DNA of 6,204 bases from Clostridia bacterium (GTDB taxonomy: Bacteria > Bacillota > Clostridia > Christensenellales > Aristaeellaceae). Every line of letters starts with the position of its first letter. Positions within the stretch are counted from its first letter, which is position 1. The position numbers and the translations under genes were made by a program. The notes below the pieces were generated by a model, which was given only the letters and a program-made list of their open reading frames with translations, was not told the DNA's origin and did not search any database. The stretch spans positions 1 to 6,204 of the forward strand of contig JAFUGB010000294.1 in assembly GCA_017469605.1 (NCBI GenBank), given 5' to 3'. This document shows positions 1-5,229 of the stretch, in pieces.

Positions 1-1037
1 AGTTTCCCGGCCAATGATTCCACCTGTTGGCCCAGCAGCTCCAGCCTTTTGCGCTGGGCCGCTTCCATGCGCTGGCGAAGAAAAGCAGCCTGCTGCCACA
101 TCTGCCGCACATGATGCAATGGCTGGCATGCCAGCAGCCGCATCTGGACAGCCCGCAGGTTCTGGACGCAATGCAGTGCTTTTGCCTTGGCCGCCCGCAG
201 CCCCCGCAAGCGCAGCTCCTCCACCGTTTGCAGCAGCGCCTCCCGCTCCGGCACGGCCAGTTCGGCCGCGGCAGAGGGTGTTGGCGCACGCATATCGGCG
301 GCGTAATCGCACAGCGTGGTATCGGTCTCATGTCCCACAGCCGAAATCACCGGCACCGGACAGGCCGCCACAGCACGCACGACAATCTCTTCATTAAAAG
401 CCCAGAGATCCTCCATGGAGCCGCCGCCGCGGCCCACGATGATCACATCCACGCCCGGCACCCGGGCCACCTGGGCGATCCCGGCGGCAATATCCCGCGC
501 GGCGCCGTCGCCCTGCACCTGAGCCGGCCGCAATACCAGCGGAATGCCGGGGAAACGCCTGCCCGCCACCGTACGGATATCGTGCAGCACCGCCCCGGAA
601 ACAGACGTAACGATGCCCACCTTACGGGGCAGCAATGGCAGCGGGCGCTTGCGGGAGGCGTCAAACAGCCCCTCCGCCGTCAGCCTGTCCTTCAGCTCCA
701 GATAGCGCCGGTACAGTTCGCCCAGCCCATCCTGTTCCATGCCGTCGGCGTAAAACTGATACTTTCCGCCCTGCACGTACAGCCCGGCCGTTCCCGATAC
801 CAGCACCTTCATGCCGTCCTGGGGCCTGAAACGAATGCCGAAGGTGTATTGGCGGAACAGGGCGCAGTCGATGCGGCTCTGCTCATCCTTCAGCGTAAAG
901 TACCAGTGGCCCGAGGAATACATTTTAAAATTGCTGATTTCCCCCCGCAGGTTAATGCGCTGCAGGAGGGGATCGCTGGCCAGCGAGCGGCGCACATAGT
1001 CATTCAGCTGCGATACGGTCAGCGTTACGCCCTGCAT
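1..1037 (-). CDS. xseA: Exodeoxyribonuclease VII large subunit, 3' end cut by window edge
   Basis: This is the catalytic large subunit of exonuclease VII, a cytoplasmic nuclease that degrades single-stranded DNA to oligonucleotides and works with several copies of XseB. I translated it by hand because it runs off the left edge; 345 codons are present and roughly the last 50-60 residues of the usual ~400 are missing. The N-terminal OB-fold domain spans residues 5-100 (RGEISNFK, SGHWYFTLKDE). The catalytic domain follows, with EGLFDASRK, GIVTSVSGAV, VGRGGGSMEDLWAFNEE, SAVGHETDT and APTPSAAAEL. Asp153, Arg203, His236 and Asp239 match the conserved D/R/H/D residues of the E. coli enzyme. A Gln/Arg/Leu-rich coiled-coil region begins near residue 262, as expected for the XseB-binding part. 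The ATG at 1037 follows GGAGG (1042-1046) and overlaps the folD end by 13 bp, so expression is probably coupled. xseB would be expected next, outside the window. Confidence 0.97.
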   Translation of the reverse strand, partial: MQGVTLTVSQLNDYVRRSLASDPLLQRINLRGEISNFKMYSSGHWYFTLKDEQSRIDCALFRQYTFGIRFRPQDGMKVLVSGTAGLYVQGGKYQFYADGMEQDGLGELYRRYLELKDRLTAEGLFDASRKRPLPLLPRKVGIVTSVSGAVLHDIRTVAGRRFPGIPLVLRPAQVQGDGAARDIAAGIAQVARVPGVDVIIVGRGGGSMEDLWAFNEEIVVRAVAACPVPVISAVGHETDTTLCDYAADMRAPTPSAAAELAVPEREALLQTVEELRLRGLRAAKAKALHCVQNLRAVQMRLLACQPLHHVRQMWQQAAFLRQRMEAAQRKRLELLGQQVESLAGK

Positions 1038-1867
1038 GCTGCCTCCAGTGTGTTTTCCATCAGCATGGCCACCGTCATGGGGCCCACGCCGCCCGGAACG
1101 GGCGTAATCCAACCCGCCACATCGCTCACAGAATCAAAATCCACATCGCCGCAGAGCTTGCCATCCACCCGATTGATACCCACGTCGATCACCGCGGCGC
1201 CGGGCTTGACCATTTGGGCGGTCACAAACCGGGGCTTGCCGATGGCAACTATCAGGATATCGGCCTGGCGGGTGATATCGGCCAAATTGCGGGTATGGGA
1301 ATGGCACAGCGATACTGTGCAGTTCTCCTGAAGGAGCAATAATGCCGCGGGCTTCCCCACAATATTGCTGCGGCCCAGCACCACAGCGTGGGCGCCGTCC
1401 AGGGGGACCCGGGCCTTCTTGAGCATATACAGAATGCCCTTGGGCGTGCAGGGCGTCACGGCCGGCGCTCCCCGCAGCAGGAAACCGGCGTTAAGGGCAT
1501 GAAAGCCGTCCACATCCTTGGCGGCGTTGACCCGCATCAGCGCCGCTGCCTCGTTCAGATGCGCGGGCAGGGGCAATTGCACCAGGATGCCGTGCACGGC
1601 GGGATCGGCGTTAAGCCGGTCTATTTCGACATGCAGCGTTTCCTGGGTGGTATCCTCCGGCAGAAACACCGGACGGGAATCAATGCCCACCTTCTGGCAG
1701 GCCCGTTCCTTGTTGCGCACATAGGTGGCACTGGCGGGATCCTCCCCCACCATGATCACAGCCAGGCAGGGCTTGATCCCCAGCAGCCGCAGGGTATCTG
1801 CCCGGGCAGCCTGCTGCCCCGCCAATTCGGCGGCATAATCCTTTCCGCTGATCATTTGGGCCTTCAT
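1025..1867 (-). CDS. folD: Bifunctional methylenetetrahydrofolate dehydrogenase / methenyltetrahydrofolate cyclohydrolase
   Basis: FolD interconverts 5,10-methylene-THF, 5,10-methenyl-THF and 10-formyl-THF in the cytoplasm, using NADP as hydride acceptor, and feeds purine and formyl-Met synthesis. The protein is complete at 280 aa, normal for the family. The catalytic-domain motif YVRNKERAC places the active-site Tyr49 and Lys53. GILVQLPLP (93-101) carries Gln97, and KDVDGF carries Asp120. The dinucleotide-binding part has VLGRSNIVGKP (163-173), the CHSHT segment (188-192), ADILIVAIGKP (202-212) and the C-terminal signature TPVPGGVGPMT (255-265). The start ATG overlaps the stop of the TsaD-like gene as ATGA. 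A clear GGAGGG at 1874-1879, 6 nt upstream and inside the preceding gene, supports this start and allows independent initiation. Order nusB-folD-xseA is the familiar Bacillota arrangement apart from the TsaD-like insertion. I see no missing key residue. Confidence 0.98.
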   Translation of the reverse strand: MKAQMISGKDYAAELAGQQAARADTLRLLGIKPCLAVIMVGEDPASATYVRNKERACQKVGIDSRPVFLPEDTTQETLHVEIDRLNADPAVHGILVQLPLPAHLNEAAALMRVNAAKDVDGFHALNAGFLLRGAPAVTPCTPKGILYMLKKARVPLDGAHAVVLGRSNIVGKPAALLLLQENCTVSLCHSHTRNLADITRQADILIVAIGKPRFVTAQMVKPGAAVIDVGINRVDGKLCGDVDFDSVSDVAGWITPVPGGVGPMTVAMLMENTLEAACRA

Positions 1868-2805
1868 GTTTTTCCCTCCGTCATGCGATCATAGCCGATC
1901 AGCGCCACGCCGGCGGCATTGTCCCCGGCAAACTGGCGCTGACCAAAGTACAGGCGCAGGCCCAGGCGGCGTTTCTGATTGATCTGGAGAACCAGATCTC
2001 GCAGCAGCTGAGATGACATCACGCCCCCGGTGAGCAGGGCATCCGATACACCCGTCCGCTCCCTGGCCGCTGCCAGCAGGCGCAGCACGGTGCGCGCCGT
2101 CAGGCTGAACACCTCGGCCGCCATATCGACCTGGGGCATGCGCTCCTGCCTGATCCAATCCATCACCCGGGCTTCCGCTCCGGAAAAATGGCAATTGCCG
2201 CCCTCCATGCTGACGGGCAGGAGCGATTTTGCCTTTCCCGCCATGGCCAGTTTTTCCAGATAGGGTCCTGCCGGAAAGGGCAGCCCCATGGCTACGCCCA
2301 CCCGGTCGATGAGCTGACCGGCGTGCAGGTCCCGGGTGCCGCCGAGCAGCGACAAATCGCTTCCCGCCATCAGCAGCACCTCCGTGGTGCCGCCGGACAG
2401 GTGCAGGGCCAAATACCGGTCGGCTTCCAGGCCGCTGTCCTGCAGCGCCGCGCGCACATGGCCGCGCTGATGGGTGGTTTCCAGCAGCGGCACGCGCAGG
2501 GCCGCCGCCGTCACCCGGGCGAAGGCCAGCCCCGCCTGGAACACCGGCATGTATGAATCGGCATCGTCCCGGGGCTTCGCGGATACGCATATGGCATCCA
2601 GCGGCTGTCCGGCCAGCGATTCCATGGCGTTGTCAAACAGATCGGGAATCTGCCTTATATGCGCAAAAACGGCCTCGCTTTGGCGAAGGCCGCGTGCGCC
2701 CTGCTGTACGGGCAGCAGTCTGCGATGGGAGCAGATCACGCCGTTTTCCCCGGCTGCCGCCACCGAAGTGGTATAGCAGCTGGTATCGATTCCCAGCACG
2801 GTCAT
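1864..2805 (-). CDS. TsaD/Kae1-like paralog (Gcp-type M22 family protein, often named O-sialoglycoprotein endopeptidase), function unknown
   Basis: This 313-aa protein has the ASKHA-fold of the Kae1/TsaD family. True TsaD, with TsaB and TsaE, makes the t6A37 modification of tRNA. Seen here: GIDTSCYTTSVA (5-16), SEAVFAH (43-49), PVFQAG (87-92), His112 and His116 in HQRGH, SGGTTEV (137-143), LIDRVGVAMGLPFPAGP (165-181), FSGAEA (207-212), GGVMSSQ (260-266) and GDNAAG (294-299). The two His and Asp295 fit the TsaD metal site. It departs from TsaD in the first motif, where the usual SCDETS reads SCYTTS, and in lacking the ITQGPGL segment, replaced by VSAKPRDDADSYMPVF (74-89). This looks like a separate clostridial paralog rather than the tRNA enzyme; a bona fide tsaD should exist elsewhere (inference). 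No strong Shine-Dalgarno is visible, and the ATGA overlap with the nusB stop implies translational coupling. The name endopeptidase is historical and should not be taken as an activity. Confidence 0.88.
   Translation of the reverse strand: MTVLGIDTSCYTTSVAAAGENGVICSHRRLLPVQQGARGLRQSEAVFAHIRQIPDLFDNAMESLAGQPLDAICVSAKPRDDADSYMPVFQAGLAFARVTAAALRVPLLETTHQRGHVRAALQDSGLEADRYLALHLSGGTTEVLLMAGSDLSLLGGTRDLHAGQLIDRVGVAMGLPFPAGPYLEKLAMAGKAKSLLPVSMEGGNCHFSGAEARVMDWIRQERMPQVDMAAEVFSLTARTVLRLLAAARERTGVSDALLTGGVMSSQLLRDLVLQINQKRRLGLRLYFGQRQFAGDNAAGVALIGYDRMTEGKT
2665..2692 (-). terminator. Terminator-like hairpin plus U5 inside the TsaD-like gene
   Basis: On the minus strand, 2692 down to 2670 folds as a stem: CGGCCT pairs with AGGCCG, one T bulges, CGC pairs with GCG, and the loop is CAAA. 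A run of five T (2669-2665) follows at once. This has the form of an intrinsic terminator but lies in codons ~38-47 of a real gene, the U tract is short, and translating ribosomes would disrupt it. It could act as a conditional polarity site or be chance in GC-rich coding DNA. Confidence 0.25.
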
Positions 2806-3215
2806 GGCGCTGTATCCGCCCCGTTTTCATCCCGGAACACGGCGCCCAGCACGCCATTGATAAAACGCGCGCTGCTGGGTTCGCTGAAGCGTTTGGCCAA
2901 TTCCACCGCTTCATTGATCACCACCGATTCCGGCGTATCCTGATCATAGCGCATTTCATACAGCGCTACCCGCAGGATGCAGAGATCAACCCGCGCAATA
3001 CGATCGATTTCGCGGGAAGGGCTGTAGCGCGCAATCAGATCATCGATCTCCCGGGTATGAGCGCCCACACCGTCCAGCACACGGTCAATATAGGCCTGAT
3101 CGTCGCCTTCCGGCGTAAAAGCAATCAGCGCGTCCAGCGTGTCCTCCCCGCTGCCGCCCATCAGTTTTTCATATACCAACTGCATCGCTGCAGCCCGTGC
3201 GGTTGAACGCGCCAT
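2802..3215 (-). CDS. nusB: Transcription antitermination factor NusB
   Basis: NusB, with NusE (ribosomal protein S10), binds boxA RNA and helps RNA polymerase resist termination, chiefly in rRNA operons. The protein is 137 aa, all-helical in this family, and close to the usual 130-150. The N terminus MARSTARAAAMQLVYE matches the RRxARExALQxLY signature in spaced form. REIDDLIARYS (55-65) and REIDRIARVDLCILRVALYEM (68-88) correspond to the mid-region, and the hallmark NEAVELAKRF (101-110) followed by ARFINGVLGAV (116-126) is intact. The start at 3215 is set by a GGGAGGG run (3221-3227) 5 nt upstream. Another ATG at 3219 is out of frame. The gene follows the DUF2273 gene by 15 bp with no terminator between them, so it should share the asp23 transcript. 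Its stop overlaps the next start as ATGA. Confidence 0.96.
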   Translation of the reverse strand: MARSTARAAAMQLVYEKLMGGSGEDTLDALIAFTPEGDDQAYIDRVLDGVGAHTREIDDLIARYSPSREIDRIARVDLCILRVALYEMRYDQDTPESVVINEAVELAKRFSEPSSARFINGVLGAVFRDENGADTAP

Positions 3216-3230
3216 ACATGCCCTCCCCCG

Positions 3231-3566
3231 TTATTCCTGTGTGTTTTCCGGCGCTTCCGCCGTTTCGGTCTTTACAATTTTCTCCGCCATTTCGGCAATT
3301 TCGTTTTTCTCCAGCCCGCTGTCCTTGATGGGTACGTCCCGGGCGGGAAAATGGCGGTTGACCGCTTCACGCACGGCCTCCTGCTTATTGCCGATACCGC
3401 CCAGCAGCGCCCCCGCGGCCGCGAAAGCGAAGATGAACAGCGTTTTCCAGAAGCCGATGGTGAGCAGCAGCACGGCGATCACCACGCCAACCAGCGCGTA
3501 TATCAGCGAGCAGAGCGCCGAACCGGGCGTCAGCACCCGCTTGATATCGTCAGACAGCTTACGCAT
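3231..3566 (-). CDS. DUF2273 small membrane protein of the Asp23 module
   Basis: This 111-aa protein has two closely spaced hydrophobic helices, about residues 19-37 and 40-58, joined by a short turn containing GFWKT. The segment GFWKTLFIFAFAAAGALLGG is typical of DUF2273, a family regularly found next to Asp23 and AmaP genes. A basic N terminus (MRKLSDDIKR) precedes the first helix. The last ~50 residues are charged and extend past the domain, ending in a Glu-rich stretch; many DUF2273 proteins are shorter. It probably sits in the cytoplasmic membrane alongside AmaP, but no biochemical role is established. The ATG at 3566 overlaps the amaP end by 8 bp and has GGAGG (3573-3577) 6 nt upstream, within amaP. 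The family assignment is firm from topology, motif and context; the function is not known. Confidence 0.88.
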   Translation of the reverse strand: MRKLSDDIKRVLTPGSALCSLIYALVGVVIAVLLLTIGFWKTLFIFAFAAAGALLGGIGNKQEAVREAVNRHFPARDVPIKDSGLEKNEIAEMAEKIVKTETAEAPENTQE

Positions 3567-4362
3567 TTTGATCCTCCGTTTCTTCCGCTTCCGCCATGGA
3601 CTCCCGTACGGATTCTTCCTCCGCCGGGGCTTCGGCCGCGGATTCGGCGGCGGCTTGCTGCGCTTCGCCCTCCCCCGTTTCGTCGGGCGGCGGGATCATT
3701 TCAGCCTCGGCCATCTGCTCCGCTTCGGACTTTTCAGGATCCCGTCCAAAGATACGCTGGTGCATGGGGATCTTTTCCTTTTCCTCCGGACGGCTTTCGA
3801 TTTTTTCAGGCTCCGTCAGCGGTTCCTGGGGCAGCGCTTCCTCCGAAACGGGCGTCCTGTCCACAGACACGGTGATATTGCGCACCTCAATGCCGGAGGA
3901 CGCCGCCAGATAGCGCTTGATCTGGGATTGCAGCTGTTCCACCGCGTGAGGAATGGAGACGTTGCTGTTCATAGACACCCGCAGATCCACATCAATGGCG
4001 CCGCGGTGATTGCTGACGTTCATCTCCTGCACCTTGACCTCTTTGTGGGTCTCCACGCATTTCAGGATCAGGTTTTCAATGGCCGAAACCGCGATGCGCA
4101 GTTCGCCCATTTCATTGGGCTGAGTAATAAACGCCTTGCGTCGGGCGGCATAGCGGCGGGCCACCAGGAAAACAAGCACGCTGATGATCACAGAGACCGT
4201 GCCGGCGGCAATCAGCGCCGTAGGCAGCGAGCGCATGACCACGCCCTCCCCCAGTTCATGTCCGGTAAGCAGAATGCCGGCGGCCAGCGAAATGCCGCCC
4301 GTAACCAGCGTGAGCAGCGCACCAAAGCGCAGGATCAGCCGGTCCAACAATTTCATTTTCAT
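3559..4362 (-). CDS. amaP: Alkaline shock response membrane anchor protein AmaP-like
   Basis: In Staphylococcus, AmaP anchors the abundant Asp23 protein to the membrane. This 267-aa protein has two membrane helices, about 10-33 and 46-68, then basic residues (ARRYAARRK), placing the rest in the cytoplasm. Residues ~80-168 form an Asp23/DUF322-like region: GELRIAVSAIENLI, then alternating strands in VKVQEMNVS and AIDVDLRVSM, the helix HAVEQLQSQIKRYL and the closing strand EVRNITVSVD. The final ~100 residues are low-complexity, rich in Glu, Ala and Pro, and probably disordered; this tail is long for the family as I know it. The ATG at 4362 has AAGGAGG (4371-4377) 8 nt upstream. A second in-frame ATG two codons later is too far from that site. 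It lies 60 bp downstream of asp23 and overlaps the next gene. Gene symbol follows the family name; anchoring of Asp23 here is inferred from domain and context. Confidence 0.88.
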   Translation of the reverse strand: MKMKLLDRLILRFGALLTLVTGGISLAAGILLTGHELGEGVVMRSLPTALIAAGTVSVIISVLVFLVARRYAARRKAFITQPNEMGELRIAVSAIENLILKCVETHKEVKVQEMNVSNHRGAIDVDLRVSMNSNVSIPHAVEQLQSQIKRYLAASSGIEVRNITVSVDRTPVSEEALPQEPLTEPEKIESRPEEKEKIPMHQRIFGRDPEKSEAEQMAEAEMIPPPDETGEGEAQQAAAESAAEAPAEEESVRESMAEAEETEDQNA

Positions 4363-4385
4363 TCATTATGCCTCCTTCAGAAAGC

Positions 4386-4421
4386 AAAGAAAAACAAAGC
4401 CTTTTCCCAATGGAACTCGGC
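4386..4421 (-). terminator. Weak hairpin with U-rich tract between asp23 and amaP, possible leaky terminator
   Basis: Just after the asp23 stop, the minus strand can form GCC/GGC (4421-4419 with 4401-4399) and, inside it, TTCC/GGAA (4415-4412 with 4407-4404) around an ATTG loop. The U-rich run TTTGTTTTTCTTT (4398-4386) follows. The stem is short and has an internal loop, so full termination is unlikely. Partial termination or a processing site that leaves asp23 mRNA in excess over amaP would suit a system where the soluble protein outnumbers its anchor; that is inference. Confidence 0.25.
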
Positions 4422-4422
4422 C

Positions 4423-5004
4423 TTATCCCTCCGTATCCTCTCCGGTATCAGCTTCTTCAGCCGGCTCCTGCCGCGGGTCAGCTTCTGCCTCTCCGTCCTT
4501 CGCCGGCTCCTCTTTCGCCGCGGCCTCCTCCTCGCGCAGGGCCTGCCGCGCCTCATCCTGAATGCGCGCGTTTTCCTCGCTGGTCAGATGAGCCGATTCC
4601 AGGCCGCTCTGCAGCGCCTTCTTTTCACGCTCAAAGCTAACGCCCTGCACATGCACATCCACATTGACCACATGCAGGCCAGTCATGGTTTCAATGGCCT
4701 TGCGCACATTTTCCTGCACTTCAGAAGCCACCTTCTGGATGGGCGAGCCGTACTCCACAACGATGTACAGCTCCACGCTGGCTTCTTCACCGCCGATCTC
4801 CACCTTTACGCCGCGGGTGATATTGCGGTTGCGGCCGATAATATCCGAAATGCCGCCGCTGGTGCACATACCGGCAATGCCGTCCACTTCGCTGGCAGCC
4901 ACGCCTGCGATGATGGCAATCACTTCATTTGCATATTTTATGGTGCCGCCGTTTTCCAGATCGAAATCCACGTTGGTGGGCAGATTGTCTTTCTTGCTGG
5001 CCAT
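4423..5004 (-). CDS. Asp23/Gls24 family envelope stress response protein (DUF322)
   Basis: This 193-aa protein belongs to the family of Staphylococcus Asp23, Enterococcus Gls24 and Bacillus YqhY. These are small alpha/beta proteins linked to envelope stress and, for YqhY, genetically to acetyl-CoA carboxylase. The domain covers residues ~18-125: GTIKYANEVIAIIAGVAASE (20-39), EVDGIAGM (39-46), GVKVEIGGEEASVELYIVVEYG (65-86), the helix VASEVQENVRKAIETMTGL (92-110) and VVNVDVHVQGV (112-122). From ~141 the protein becomes a charged tail with about twenty Asp/Glu among 53 residues. I chose ATG at 5004 because a near-perfect AAGGAGGT (5012-5019) lies 7 nt upstream. An in-frame GTG at 5013 falls inside that site. 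It is first in the operon and directly behind a strong promoter. Position before nusB matches yqhY, while the AmaP and DUF2273 partners match the staphylococcal asp23 setting. Confidence 0.95.
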   Translation of the reverse strand: MASKKDNLPTNVDFDLENGGTIKYANEVIAIIAGVAASEVDGIAGMCTSGGISDIIGRNRNITRGVKVEIGGEEASVELYIVVEYGSPIQKVASEVQENVRKAIETMTGLHVVNVDVHVQGVSFEREKKALQSGLESAHLTSEENARIQDEARQALREEEAAAKEEPAKDGEAEADPRQEPAEEADTGEDTEG

Positions 5005-5011
5005 GGAACGC

Positions 5012-5019
5012 ACCTCCTT
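5012..5019 (-). promoter_or_regulatory. Strong Shine-Dalgarno deciding the asp23 start
   Basis: AAGGAGGT is an eight-base match to the 16S anti-SD, spaced 7 nt from ATG 5004. It rules out the overlapping upstream GTG at 5013 as the start and suggests high translation of the Asp23 protein. Confidence 0.88.
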
Positions 5020-5034
5020 TATGATGTACAGATT

Positions 5035-5063
5035 ATTATAGCAGATTCCATGAAATTTGGCAA
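5035..5063 (-). promoter_or_regulatory. Sigma-A promoter of the asp23-nusB-folD-xseA operon
   Basis: On the minus strand, -35 TTGCCA (5063-5058) and a consensus -10 TATAAT (5040-5035) are 17 bp apart. The bases TGC just before the -10 give an extended -10 element. Transcription should begin near 5028, leaving a leader of only ~24 nt, too short for a riboswitch or attenuator. No other promoter of this quality is visible in the operon's gaps, so this one probably serves all seven genes. The -35 overlaps the left arm of an inverted repeat. Confidence 0.85.
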
Positions 5064-5115
5064 CTGCTTATCGCGGCGTCCGTTCCGCCCCCTCGCAAGC
5101 GAAAACGCCAAATTT
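5053..5115. repeat. Perfect 9-bp inverted repeat between divergent promoters
   Basis: AAATTTGGC at 5053-5061 and its exact reverse complement GCCAAATTT at 5107-5115 face each other with centres 54 bp apart, close to five helical turns. The left arm covers part of the asp23 -35. The right arm ends 22 bp before the -35 of the binding-protein gene. Two sites for one regulator is a possible reading. Between the arms lies a smaller palindrome, TCGC-AA-GCGA (5093-5102). No known operator consensus is recognised. Confidence 0.4.
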
Positions 5116-5137
5116 GTCTCATTCGGAAAAAAAGGAC

Positions 5138-5166
5138 TTGAAATGGACATGCGGTTATGATATATT
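5138..5166 (+). promoter_or_regulatory. Sigma-A promoter of the solute-binding protein gene
   Basis: -35 TTGAAA (5138-5143) and -10 TATATT (5161-5166) are 17 bp apart, with TGA before the -10 giving an extended -10. An A-rich stretch (5127-5133) precedes the -35. Transcription should start near 5173, giving a ~57-nt leader. That leader holds a small GCTC/GAGC stem (5176-5190) and a direct repeat of ATATCT (5202-5207 and 5210-5215). The AAAGGAG at 5217-5223 is the RBS. I see no catabolite-control (cre) box. Confidence 0.8.
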
Positions 5167-5229
5167 AGCATAGAAGCTCAAGCAAAGAGCATCAGAATCT
5201 CATATCTTTATATCTGAAAGGAGTATCTC

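Noticed and set aside
27..1331. Plus-strand open frame (434 codons) opposite xseA and folD
   Set aside because: It lies entirely opposite strongly conserved coding sequence, and its His/Gln/Arg-rich translation has no recognisable domain.
4365..4370. CATAAT as a -10 of a separate amaP promoter
   Set aside because: It lies between the amaP Shine-Dalgarno and its start codon, so a transcript from it would lack the RBS, and no -35 is spaced properly.
5011..5013. GTG as an upstream start of the asp23 gene
   Set aside because: It falls within or beside the Shine-Dalgarno AAGGAGGT, which is correctly spaced for ATG 5004.
3139..5160. Long plus-strand open frame (673 codons) opposite nusB, DUF2273, amaP and asp23
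   Set aside because: It is antisense to four well-recognised genes, has no RBS or family motif, and its Arg/His/Phe-rich composition is typical of a GC-rich shadow frame.
5173..5229. Riboswitch or attenuator in the leader of the binding-protein gene
   Set aside because: At ~57 nt it is too short, with only a 4-bp stem and no aptamer-like conserved core.
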